Below are positions 55,801-63,787 of a stretch of 64,000 nt of DNA, piece by piece. Numbering within the stretch: position 1 is the first letter of the stretch; each line of letters opens with the position of its first letter. The translations under genes and the position numbers were made by a program. The notes beneath the pieces are model-generated. The model was not told the DNA's origin, made no database searches, and saw only the letters and a list, made by a program, of their open reading frames with translations. Where the stretch lies: the NCBI RefSeq assembly GCF_030445035.2, contig NC_080690.1:32886796-32950795 (forward strand), written 5' to 3'. The stretch comes from Dasypus novemcinctus (lineage: Eukaryota > Chordata > Mammalia > Cingulata > Dasypodidae).

Positions 55801-57968
55801 CGGGCCCAGGAGCCCCCGAGGCTGGTCCTTGGACATGGTGGACCTGGGGACAGTGCTCCTACACCCCCTGGCAGAAGGGCTGGTTTCTGAGGCCATGCAA
55901 ACCTTTGGGCCCAGATCTGACAAGACCTGCTGGGACTCCAAAGGGCAGCCTGCACCCCACAGCAGTTCCAAGGGCTGGAATAGCCTGCCTGTCTGTAACT
56001 GTCCATCCACCTTGACTTCCAACATTCGAGGGTCCCCTAGACCTTCCAGTCTCTTCCAGGAACAGCCCTGGGCCCAATCCAAGTGTTTGTCCAGGAGACA
56101 GGCTGCTGACCTGTCACAGAGTCCCTCACTAGTGTGAACAAGGGTTTAGGGCACAGTGTGGCCTCTCTTCCACAGAGGCCTCGGGCTGCAGGTACTCCTC
56201 TGCTCGGAGGCTGGCGATGGCAGAGCAGAAGCCAAGGAAGGCAAGCAAAGCCCCTCACACAGATCCCAAGGCTCCAAGCTCCCAGCCTTCTAGGGGGCCA
56301 ATTCAAAATGTGTGGCCACCAAATCCCAGCTTGGTTCACAAATACTTCCTGTGTGGAATATCATCCCTGAATAGAAGAGAAACTCCTCAAGGGTGCGTCT
56401 GTGATTTAAAATTCTTTGGTACTCCATTCCTCAGGAGTGTGGCAGAGGTGCAGGCTGTGGGACAATCTGCACCAGTGGCAGCCCCTTGCAAAGCCCTGCC
56501 GGCCTGGGGAGTGAAGAGGGGTGAAGGTGGGCACAGTGGGCATGGGCCCAGCTCCTGCCGGGCCTCTTGCCAGGGCCTGGCTCCTGGCAGCTTACCCTGG
56601 CCTGGCCTCGGAGGGAGGGCAGGGCAGGTGGGGGCTGGCTGGGAGGTGTAACTCGAGCCCGGGAGGAATTCCCTGCCCTTCCTCCAGGCTTTTATTAAAA
56701 TAGGGCGGGGAAGGGCAGGCTTCCATCGGAAAAATCTCCCAGGCAGCCTGGGGAGGTGGGGGAAGCTGCCAGGAGCCTGGAGCCTGGAGCCTGGAGGCCG
56801 CAAGGATCCCGCTGCAAATATAAAGAACCTGCAAATATAAAGAACGCTCAGGCCCCAGCACAGGGCGCTGGGACGGTCCAGGCCCTCCCAAGGGCACCCA
56901 GGCCTGAGGAGTGCCTGCCAGGACAAGGACAAGCTCCCACGCAGGTCTCTTCCTATCCTCCCCAGTTTGCCACAGGGAGCAGGATCGTGGAAGTCAGCGA
57001 AAGAATGGACCCTGCTTTTGCTATGGGACACTGGGAGATCCCAGGGAGCAAGGCACTATCCGGACTTGGCTCTGCGCCACGAGGCCGGGCCTGGTCACCA
57101 AGGGGACCGATCCAGAGAGGGGGCCCTGTAGGACGTCAGGCAGGCTTCCCGGGAAAGGACGCACGGAGTCCACCCTGTCCGACCTGGGCCGCTGGGTGGA
57201 GACGCTAGGTGGGAAGACGCGCCTGGAGAGACAGAGCCTCTTCCTCGGATCCCACCCAGCCATCGCACGGTTTTCGCGCAAAGAACCCAAAAAAGTCGCC
57301 AAAGCGCCTCCACACCCCCCGAGTCTGCCGCCTCGGCGATTCGCACCCCTCTCATGTCGCCGATCGCAGCGTGCGGTTCGTTGTCACCCAGACCAGAGGC
57401 GCTGCCCCGCGGAGCAGCCCCCTCCTCACAAGCCAAGAACACAGCTGAGCGCCCGCACGGCTCTCGAGGAATCAACCGCCCGGAAGAGAAGGAGCGGACA
57501 CAAGGGCTGAAGGCGGCGGGGGAGGCGCCCGCGATAGGGGCTGGGCCAGATTAGTGTCCAAGGCAGAGGTGCAGACCGCCGGCGCGAGCCCTTAGTCCTC
57601 CAAGCTTTGGGAAGAGGTGCGCTGCAGGGGGCGAGCCGGGGAGGGGCAGCCGGCCTGGTCCCCTTTTCTTTCCCCGACTCCCCATCCCCCGGCTCGGTCT
57701 GCAGGGTTCCTCTCCGCTCCCGCCACCCCCACGCTCCGGCTGTGACCCTCTCCTCAACCACCCCGCCCCGAGCCTGCGGGAAAGGGGGCAGGGCTGGGGT
57801 CCTTACCTCGGCGTTGACTTCTGAGTCCTCCGCGGCTGCGTCGCGGCCCAGGCAGCTCAGAAGCACCAGCAGCAGCGGCAGCAGTCGCAGGCGTGCCGCC
57901 GCCTCCCGGCCTCCGAGGAGGCTGCCCGTGCAGACAGGCCGCCCGGGCGCGCTCCGGTCGCTGCCCAT
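40383..57968 (-). CDS. MMP15: MMP15, membrane-type 2 matrix metalloproteinase (complete, 10 coding exons, 676 aa)
   Basis: A transmembrane zinc endopeptidase that cleaves extracellular-matrix proteins and can activate pro-MMP2 at the cell surface (known for the family). Exons total 2,031 nt; every junction is GT/AG and all phases agree. Residues: signal peptide ~1-45; prodomain with cysteine switch PRCGVPD (Cys111); furin motif RRRKR 127-131, giving mature Tyr132; catalytic domain with [11 protein letters not shown] (His259, Glu260, His263, His269) and Met-turn Met277; proline-rich hinge ~304-366; four-bladed hemopexin domain closed by Cys368 and Cys557; acidic Gly/Ala/Glu stem ~575-625; transmembrane helix ~631-653; 22-residue tail with LLY and Cys668, ending EWV. 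The MT2 type is identified by tail and stem sequence. It is 7 residues longer than the human protein as I remember it. The start ATG at 57,966-57,968 has A at -3 and G at +4. Confidence 0.96.
40850..41995 (-). other. MMP15: MMP15 intron 9 (1,146 bp)
   Basis: Contains a MIR-like core at ~41,715-41,800 ('gggaatctcagttccacaac', 'ctgtgagatgggatcctaag') and otherwise unique sequence. Open frames here are chance. Confidence 0.7.
41996..42111 (-). CDS. MMP15: MMP15 coding exon 9
   Basis: 116 nt. Hemopexin blade [20 protein letters not shown] to GAFLSNDA. Acceptor cacag, donor gtacag. Intron 8 is only 111 bp. Confidence 0.95.
42223..42373 (-). CDS. MMP15: MMP15 coding exon 8
   Basis: 151 nt. Hemopexin blade [20 protein letters not shown] to HTFFFQED. 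Asn at the first full codon where human has Asp (from memory). Donor gtcagc. Confidence 0.95.
42374..43358 (-). other. MMP15: MMP15 intron 7 (985 bp)
   Basis: Its exon-8-proximal third is a CA-rich minisatellite (listed separately). The rest is unique GC-rich sequence with no exon seen. Confidence 0.7.
42480..42815. repeat. CA-rich minisatellite in MMP15 intron 7
   Basis: Degenerate tandem copies of a ~20-bp unit like ctcacacacatgcagtcatg, about 330 bp in total. Best conserved at 42,640-42,740. Confidence 0.85.
43359..43497 (-). CDS. MMP15: MMP15 coding exon 7
   Basis: 139 nt. Hemopexin blade from [20 protein letters not shown] to GRFVFFK. Acceptor cccag, donor gtgagc. Confidence 0.95.
43769..44016 (-). 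CDS. MMP15: MMP15 coding exon 6
   Basis: 248 nt. Encodes the proline-rich hinge ([18 protein letters not shown]) and the first hemopexin strand with Cys368 (NICDGDFDT). The donor gtctgt departs from the gtragt consensus. Confidence 0.94.
44017..44808 (-). other. MMP15: MMP15 intron 5 (792 bp)
   Basis: No repeat named. Bounded by gtgagc donor and ctgcag acceptor on the minus strand. Confidence 0.7.
44809..44970 (-). CDS. MMP15: MMP15 coding exon 5
   Basis: 162 nt. Holds the zinc-binding helix [11 protein letters not shown] and the Met-turn IMAPFYQW. Ends at GIQQLYG. Acceptor ccgcag, donor gtgagc. Confidence 0.96.
45254..45561 (-). CDS. MMP15: MMP15 coding exon 4
   Basis: 308 nt, residues ~147-250: most of the catalytic domain, including the structural-zinc and calcium region ([20 protein letters not shown] and [12 protein letters not shown]). 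Acceptor ccgcag, donor gtgagg. Confidence 0.95.
45562..46858 (-). other. MMP15: MMP15 intron 3 (1,297 bp) with a MIR
   Basis: A plus-oriented MIR lies at ~45,955-46,145 ('gttgccttgggcaagtgact', 'ttcttcatctgtaaaatggg', 'agcacagagcctggcatgtg'). Remainder unique. Confidence 0.7.
45955..46145 (+). mobile_element. MIR SINE in MMP15 intron 3
   Basis: Near full-length MIR core and tail, antisense to MMP15. Confidence 0.8.
46859..46987 (-). CDS. MMP15: MMP15 coding exon 3
   Basis: 129 nt. Carries the cysteine switch PRCGVPD (Cys111) that holds the enzyme latent and the furin site RRRKR before Tyr132. Acceptor cccag, donor gtaggg. Confidence 0.95.
46988..47628 (-). other. MMP15: MMP15 intron 2 (641 bp)
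   Basis: Contains the 50-bp tandem duplication at 47,333-47,432. Otherwise unique. Confidence 0.7.
47333..47432. repeat. 50-bp unit duplicated in tandem (MMP15 intron 2)
   Basis: Two adjacent copies beginning 'ccattccc(a/g)tgcctgtgg' and containing 'cagacatca(c/t)tcatcaat', differing at only a few positions. Confidence 0.9.
47629..47777 (-). CDS. MMP15: MMP15 coding exon 2
   Basis: 149 nt. Prodomain start [18 protein letters not shown] to GVLDEETK. Acceptor tttgcag, donor gtgagt. Ends two bases into codon 104, which reads Ala here (Glu in human as I recall). Confidence 0.95.
47930..48340 (+). mobile_element. LINE2 (L2) fragment in MMP15 intron 1
   Basis: 'aaccctccagtgacttccca', 'ctttgatcttgcagttcctg', 'caggtctttgcttaaacatc' and 'tttaaatgcaaggcataccg' follow L2 3'-end order. 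Confidence 0.7.
48535..48700 (+). mobile_element. MIR SINE fragment in MMP15 intron 1
   Basis: 'cctgcctcagtttcctcatctgcaaaactggg' (in part) with a diverged tail ending 'agcacttgacacacaatggg'. Confidence 0.65.
49540..49720 (+). mobile_element. MIR-like fragment in MMP15 intron 1
   Basis: 'aatcccagcctggccgtttc', 'ctccctgtgcctcagttcac' and 'cacatgcttggcactgtgct' follow the MIR order. Confidence 0.5.
51480..51610 (+). mobile_element. Ancient mammalian repeat in MMP15 intron 1
   Basis: 'catttaatgctcacaagcac' and 'cccccattttacagagtgag' are typical of an old mammal-wide repeat. Name not assigned. Confidence 0.45.
53185..53370 (+). mobile_element. MIR SINE in MMP15 intron 1
   Basis: 'ttggttcaaatcccagctct', 'ccctggctgtggaattcggg' and 'ctcacctctgtctcggtttc' form the MIR core, followed by 'gaaggtgctcagcacatgct'. 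Confidence 0.75.
53400..53655 (+). mobile_element. Ancient mammalian repeat in MMP15 intron 1
   Basis: 'ttttataagcagggaaactgaggctcgggt' (in part) and 'cttcctatgtaccaggtgcc' are old-repeat motifs. Family not assigned. Confidence 0.45.
53755..53845 (+). repeat. Intron 1 local duplicate, copy A (partner at 55,045-55,115)
   Basis: 'ctcatcctgctcagttgcca' followed by 'gagaggggtaagggaggtgg'. Recurs 1.3 kb to the right. Confidence 0.65.
55045..55115 (+). repeat. Intron 1 local duplicate, copy B (partner at 53,755-53,845)
   Basis: 'ctcatcccgctcagttgcca' followed by 'gatgggggtaaggaaggtga'. Homologous to copy A. Confidence 0.65.
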
Positions 57969-59480
57969 GCTCTCGGCGCCGGGGCTGGGTCTGCAGAGCT
58001 GCTGGCGGGCTCGCGGGCGCCGGGTCCCCGCGAGGGGCTCGGAAACTTGCGAGGCTCCCAGGTCCTGGCCCGGAGGGCGCACGGCGACCTCCCGCGCCCC
58101 GTCCCCGCCGGAGCCGCTTAGGGCCCCTCGGCAAATTCCCGAGCTCGGGGAGAAGCGGTCAGGACGCGCGGACCCGGCCGCGGGGGAGGGGACCGGCCGG
58201 AGCTGCCCGCCGCGGGCTCCCGCCGCCTCGGCACCCGGCGCCGGGGGCCCGGCTGCCGAGAGCGAGCGCAACTCCTGAGCCTTTTGTCTGGCTCAGCGCT
58301 CCGGCCGCCCGGTCCCGCGGCGCCCCCTGCGCGCCCAGCTCCCTCTGTCCATGCCCGAGGCCGGGCGCTGCCCGGAGCGCGCGCCTCTGCCCGCCCGGGG
58401 ACTCTGCTCGCCGCCGCGCCCCACCGGGCCCGGGGCCCCGCGCAGTCCCGGGAGGAGGCGCAGGGAGCCTGCCCGAGCGAGCGAGCGAGCCAGGGAGCGG
58501 GCGCCCGACGTCCCCGGCGAGTTCGGCGCGGCTTGGGGCGCTCCCAGCCCTCCTCCCCGCGCGCTCTTAAAGGGCCAGTGCGCTCCCAGCGCGCAGACCC
58601 GGCGGGGGCCAGGGGCAGGCCCCCAGCTGGAGGCTTCCTGGTAGCAGGTGCCGGCGGAGGAGCCCGGGCAGGCGGCCCTCCTACCCCTCCCCGACCGCAG
58701 GAATCCGCTCAGCCCGCCGGCTCTCCCGGCCTCCCAGTTTATGGGGGGCGGGGTGACCGCCAACGCGATCCCCCGCCGAGGGAGGGCACGAGGAAGGCGT
58801 GGTCTCGCTGCTGGGGAGGAAAGAAGCATGGGGGGGCGGGGATACTGAGGCAGCAATGGGACCTGTGTCCTAATTTTTTTTTTTTTAAATAAAAGATAAA
58901 CAAAAATCTAGAACTTGTTCCTTGGCTGCTATTCAAAATCCCAGTTTGGGCCCTGTAGTGACTTTCCTCAGTCGCAAAGTGAGAGCCTTGGGCGGCTCGG
59001 GTGCGCCGCTTCCTCTCGAGACGGACTTGGGGAGCGATTGATTCTTTCAGAGCCTCCACGTCCTTCTCTGGAGCGTGGGCCACGGGGCTAGCCGAGGGCT
59101 AGGTAAGGTCTGCGGTTCCCGCCCGGCCCGTAGTAGGTACCCAGCCCGCGACCACCTCTTTGGCCAGTTTTGTGCAAATGCAATGCCCCAAGGCGACCCG
59201 GCGAGGCGCAGGGAGGGCTCCGGAGCCAGATCTAATTCCACCTTGGGAACAAGTTGAGAGGCGGGTCGGCCAGAGGCCAGAGCCGGGGGCACCGGAGGTG
59301 GGGGCGTGGGTCCAAGGGTCACCGAAGCTGAGTGACAAGACTGGGGACGGCAGCGGGGCGCGGGGCCTGGCCCGCCGGGCCGAACGGCGGAGATCCTCCC
59401 TCTCCTCCCGGCCCCGGAAGTAGGAGCCCTTGTCACCTGAGGGCGGTTTCAGGAGTGGTCCCGGGGTGCCCCCGCGGGCC
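57250..59480. promoter_or_regulatory. MMP15: CpG island covering MMP15 exon 1 and promoter
   Basis: Continuous high GC with abundant CpG across and upstream of the start codon. GC boxes (ggggcgggg) occur at 58,744-58,752 and 58,830-58,840. A TATA-like TTTAAG lies on the minus strand at 58,566-58,571, about 0.6 kb upstream of the ATG, and could place a start site near 58,540. The exact start cannot be read from sequence. Confidence 0.75.
57807..57968 (-). CDS. MMP15: MMP15 coding exon 1
   Basis: Residues 1-54, phase 0 at the end. Encodes a basic/Ala-rich start and the hydrophobic signal core [13 protein letters not shown], then EDSEVNAE. Donor gtaagg follows 57,807. Intron 1 is about 10.0 kb. 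Confidence 0.95.
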
Positions 59481-59495
59481 TCACCTTCCGGAAAT

Positions 59496-59511
59496 GGGGG
59501 GGGGGGGGGGG
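59496..59511 (+). repeat. G16 run at the upstream edge of the MMP15 CpG island
   Basis: Sixteen consecutive G. Prone to quadruplex formation and sequencing error. Confidence 0.9.
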
Positions 59512-62150
59512 AGAGCGCTGGAAAGCGGATTTAAACCCACCTGCAAGTCGGAAAAAGGGAGAGTGGGCGGTGGACGTTAACCGGTGCTTGGCAGGCTTTC
59601 CGTGGGAAAAGAAGTGGGAGTTTCGGTCTCCCTCCCCTAAGAACGAGGAGGAAAGGTGGCGATGGCATTCGCTTCCACCGACTCTCTTCTCTGTGGGGTC
59701 CTCTTTTGGGAAATAGGGTTTCCAAATTCTTAACTTGGCCTTTGCTTGGGGAAATGTAGGTGGTCATCAGAAATGCACCCCCGGGCTTCCCTGTTTAACT
59801 GAACACATCGTAATCTTTCACAATATTTCCAATCTGCCAAGTTAAAAAAAAATGTTTGGGTTTGGGGACCAGGAACAGTAAACAATGCTCTTACAGGCCT
59901 GTGGCTGGACAAATTTGGTAATTGTTTTCTGTTGGCAGTTCCTCTCTTGGGGTAAGTCCCATGTTAAGAAAATGGCATTGAGGTCTTTCAAGCTTCCAGA
60001 TATGGGCTCCAGCCCCCCAGCTACCCAGAGCTTCAATGGGTATAGTCAGATTGCTTCCCTCCACCTTGGCCCCAGGGTTTCTACAGGGGCTGGGCAGCTC
60101 TGGTGGGAGGGAGGGTCAGATGGGACTGAAATGCAACTCCAGCCCTGCAGCCCGTGGGCTTCAAACATGAGCCACAGTTTGCTGATACCTCCCTGCCTCC
60201 CTTTTTTTCCCCCCATGGAGTCTTTTGAAGAAAAGCAATTTCATTTTGAGACTCTGGTGTGAGGAGTCTTACAAAAAAGCTGTGGGTTAGAAGTCAGGGC
60301 ACTGGGCTCCTGTCCCAGGAGTGCCAATTTACTGGGGAATGTTGAGCAAGTTAGTTTCCCTCTCCAGCAAAAGGAGGGTTCTGGCCAAGGTAGTGAAGTC
60401 CCTGGTCCAGTGAAGGAAATGTGCTGAGGGCTGGACACAGGCCAGGAACTCCAGGCTCCCCCCTGCAGGGCGCCTCGGGCAGTGCACCTGGCACACCTGG
60501 TGCCAACACTCGGAGTAAACAAACAAGCGAGGTAATTTCCCTCTCCCTGGGAACCAAAGCTGCGGTGGTCTGGAGAGGCGTGTGCTGAGAGCTGGGAGCG
60601 CCAGGTGGAAACTGGCCAAACAGGCCAAGATGATCATTTCCCTGCCCTGCAGGAACATCTGAGGACACGGAGGACAGATGTGTTGATTTTGCACCCTTTC
60701 TGGTGTGATAAAACCCCCAAGAGCATTTCTTTACTACGAGCCAGCTGGCCTGGGGTGGACTCCAGCCGGCTCCGGTCTTCCCTTCTTCCTCCTGAGGAGC
60801 GCCCGGCTTCCACAGAGCACATCTCCTGTTATGGAAGCGCCCCAGCGGCTCTGCACTGTCAGCGGGAGTGCCTGCTGGACACTCCTCTCCAGAGGCACAC
60901 TCAAGGCCTGGGTGCCGGCCAAGGCCCCGCTGCCAGCCTCCTCCCACCTGCCTGCCGCCCCCCGCACCCCTCGGCCGGTCTCCTGCTTCCCTCCTCGATC
61001 GCCACCTTGCATTCTCCATTGAAGAGCTGGTTATTGATCTTGGCCCGTCTCTGAAAGCAGCCGCACTCTAATTCCATCCTCCACACAGGAGGGCTGGCCC
61101 CGGCAGTCCTCCAGGGGCCGCTAATGGCAGGCCACATGACACCCAGCCCCCTTCCCAAGAAGGAAGCTAAGAGTGTGGTCAGGACTCCAGGCCTGGAGCC
61201 CCTGCTGAGGAAAATCAGGTGGTCTGTGCCAGCAGAACCTGCCTTGCCGGAGACTGGGCCTCTAGAAACCGGAACCTGTGGGAAAGTGAGGTAGCTTTGC
61301 TCGTAGTTCACGGTCTGACTTGCATCAAAGTTGGGAATGGAGATTCTTCTCTGTGCACCATGCCTGACCCCCCCAATCATAAGCATCTAGAGGGCTAGGG
61401 GGACAGACCGTGATTCACCCAAATGCCCCACAGAACAGGTGTTGGTTAAGTCCTGGCTCTGTATCTGCTGTGCTCCTTTTAAGTCAGGAAGGATACCTGG
61501 TTTCCTCTCTGCCTCCAGCATGGTCTCAAAAACAGGGACAGACCAGTCGAGAGTTGAATCTGATCAGTGCCTTGGGGGTGGGTCTGAGCATGGGAGCACT
61601 CCAAGGTGGGCAGGGTTGCAGGAGGCACCCTGGGAGCCAGACTCACAGGCCCCCTCCCCTCACACCTTTCCCTTAGGCTGGGGTGGAGTCTGGAGACCAG
61701 TCTGGACCAGAATGTTGTGCTCAGGGCTGCACTGGAGGAGCTGAGGCTAGGGCTGAAGGAGCCAGGCAAGTCACTTAACCTGTCCTACTTCTGTAAAGGC
61801 GGAATGATAAACCTTCAGGGGGTGACTGGGAGGAAGAGATGAGAAGGCCCTAGAAAGGACCTTGAAAGGGTTAATAAAGTATAAATGCCTGTGCTTACAC
61901 CATCAGGGATGGGGGCTGTGACCCCCCACCAAGTGCAGAGCCCTGGGCCAGCTGTGGTGTGAGAGAGCTGTCACACTGGCAGGCCTGGGCCACCACCCTC
62001 ATTTTACCAAGGCATCATTAATGCCTCCAGAGGCCACCTGAGAAGCCAGAAAAGAAGTTCCCAAGCCCCGCCCCCCCCCAACTAAACTGTGAAGCACAGC
62101 TGGAGAGGTGGGGACAGAGGAAGGTCATCATTTTACCTTGCTGAATAGCA
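59512..62150. other. Intergenic DNA between USB1 (3' end) and MMP15 (5' end)
   Basis: Mostly unique. MIR-like pieces lie at ~60,285-60,370 and ~61,435-61,475 with 61,760-61,850. No exon recognised. Any upstream regulatory elements of MMP15 would lie here, but none can be named from sequence. Confidence 0.55.
60285..60370 (+). mobile_element. MIR-like fragment
   Basis: 'gggttagaagtcagggcact', 'gtgccaatttactggggaat' and 'gagcaagttagtttccctct' match the MIR core order. Confidence 0.55.
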
Positions 62151-62174
62151 GGAGTCCAAAACAAAACTGTAGTT

Positions 62175-62180
62175 TTTATT
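62175..62180 (-). terminator. USB1: USB1 polyadenylation signal AATAAA
   Basis: The only AATAAA I see on the minus strand between the USB1 stop codon and this point. It predicts cleavage at about 62,145-62,160 and a 3' UTR of ~1.5 kb including the inserted element. Confidence 0.6.
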
Positions 62181-62614
62181 TGTTGAACATAATTTAAAAC
62201 AAGAACATGAAAAAAGAGCTTTTTACCCACCACTAAGAATCAAGACAGCAATTTGATAGGACTGGTCCTTTGCCCCAGCGGGAGCTTGATAAAAAGTAGA
62301 AAATTCTTGCAACCTTTGGTCCTGCGTCCATGCTCCTCCTCAGAAAGCCTGCAGCCACAGCGGGCAGGAGATGCGGAGGAGGCCACACGAGTTTGCAGGG
62401 AAAGGCTGCCCCTGCCTCTCTGGGAAAGCTTCTGGCGAAGCCAGGGGTCATGGAGTGTTGGAGGCCTGGCTTTCGGCCCCAGTCAGGCCAGAATGAAACA
62501 TCTGCTCAAGTCTTCCCAGGCACCTGGCTGGGGGTGGGTGGGAGGCAGGAATGGAAAAAACTGTCACTGAACCACAAATTAGCATCCTGTGCTTTGGCCC
62601 TGTAACGGCCTCTG

Positions 62615-63180
62615 TAGCAGTTTGATACGGTTTTGAATTCCAAAAATAGATATCGGATTATGTTTGTAATCTGGTCTGTACCTGGGAGTGACTGAGTATG
62701 ACTGGGGCGTTGATTGGGCCACATCATTAGGACAGGAGTCCACGCCCCTATGGGTGGGGACTCACAGAAAAAAGGCATGGCAAAGGACAGACTTGAGGGG
62801 TTTTGATGTTTGAGTTTTGATGGTGGAGTTTGATGTTGAAGCCTTAAGCTGGAGCCCTGGGAAGTAAGCTCACAGAGGAAAGAGAAGCCAGCCCCAGGAG
62901 GAGAGGAACCCTGAGCCCAGGAAGAAGCAAGCCCTAGGAAGAGAGGAACCCTGAACCCAGAGAGAAGCAAGACCCTGGAAGTGAGGAACCCAGGAAGCCT
63001 GGACCCTCACAGACATCAGCAGCCATCTTGCTCCAACGCGTGAAAATAGGCTTTGGTGAGGAAAGTAGCTTATGCTTTATGGCCTGGTATCTGTAAGCTC
63101 CTACCCCACATAAATATCCTTCATGAAAACCAAACAATTTCTGATATTTTGCATCAGCACCCCTTTGGCTGACTAATACA
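62615..63180 (+). mobile_element. Non-autonomous DNA-transposon-like repeat, 566 bp, 7-bp target duplication
   Basis: Starts 'tagcagtttgatacgg' and ends 'ggctgactaataca'. It is flanked by identical gcctctg at 62,608-62,614 and 63,181-63,187. The interior has a block of imperfect ~33-bp repeats ('agaggaaccctgarcccag', 62,895-62,995) and 'ttatggcctggtatctgtaa'. It has no A-tail and no coding capacity. A hAT-like origin is an inference from the 7-8 bp duplication; terminal inverted repeats are weak. I recall very similar elements as abundant in armadillo DNA. Confidence 0.75.
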
Positions 63181-63682
63181 GCCTCTGCTACTGCAGGAGG
63201 GGGCAAAATTAAAAATAAACAAAAGTGATACACTTCAAGGGAGGGTGTCAGACCCACAGAAGTGCCCAATGTCCCTGCTTGAGCAGCCACAAGCCAGGGC
63301 ATGACAATCTAAAAAACCCTCGCCTGAGGCTAATGGCATCAAAATGCAGATTGCTGAAGGGAGGTGGTGGTGGAGGCACTGGTTAAAGGGAATGTGCAGC
63401 GGGGAGTCTGGCGGAGAATGTGTGGGGGATCACCAGGTGACCCCAATGTTTTTTTGTTTTTGTTTTTACCTTGCAGCTGGAATTAGGAACCCAGGCTGCC
63501 CTCTACTGGAGATTTTCCGAAACGACCACAACACAGCCGCACCCGTCCAGCAGCACAAAAGGGGCAGGAGAGAACCAGACCCGGTGAACTGCCAGGCTGA
63601 AGGCATGACTGGGGACCTCCTCACTGAGTTCAGCAGTGTCCTGGCCTGCTGCAGAGCCTGGGACAAGGGGTTCTTCTGGCAC

Positions 63683-63787
63683 TCACTTCAAAGGCAATGA
63701 AAAGAACTTGTTCCCAGACTTGCAGCGGATCTGCTCAGCATGCACACGTAGCAGCATCTCAGAGTCTTCAAACTCATCCACGATTTC
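63683..63787 (-). CDS. USB1: USB1, U6 snRNA 3'-5' exonuclease, last coding exon (partial gene)
   Basis: USB1 trims the oligo-U tail of U6 snRNA and leaves a terminal 2',3'-cyclic phosphate; it is a nuclear 2H-type phosphodiesterase (family knowledge). This exon encodes the final 34 residues, from [10 protein letters not shown] to KFFSLPLK, then TGA. It closely matches the human C-terminus (...[15 protein letters not shown] as I remember it). The minus-strand acceptor ccggtttaag follows a pyrimidine-rich run, and the exon starts in phase 0. The two catalytic HxS motifs lie in earlier exons, outside the window. The gene lies upstream of MMP15 in the same orientation, as in human. Confidence 0.93.
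   Translation of the reverse strand, partial: EIVDEFEDSEMLLRVHAEQIRCKSGNKFFSLPLK

Larger units (their letters stand above)
47778..57806 (-). other. MMP15: MMP15 intron 1 (10.0 kb)
   Basis: Mostly unique GC-rich sequence with L2 and MIR fragments listed separately, and no lineage-specific SINE or L1. The lack of recent insertions contrasts with the intergenic region to the left. No additional exon recognised. Confidence 0.7.
62155..63682 (-). other. USB1: USB1 3' UTR
   Basis: Minus-strand sequence from the stop codon to the predicted poly(A) site. A 566-bp transposon-like insertion (62,615-63,180) makes up over a third of it. Without the insertion the UTR would be about 0.96 kb. Confidence 0.6.

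Noticed and set aside
57426-58271. 281-codon minus-strand frame as a single-exon gene
   Set aside because: It is MMP15 exon 1 plus open upstream sequence and read-through into intron 1; the gtaagg donor at 57,806 ends the coding exon.
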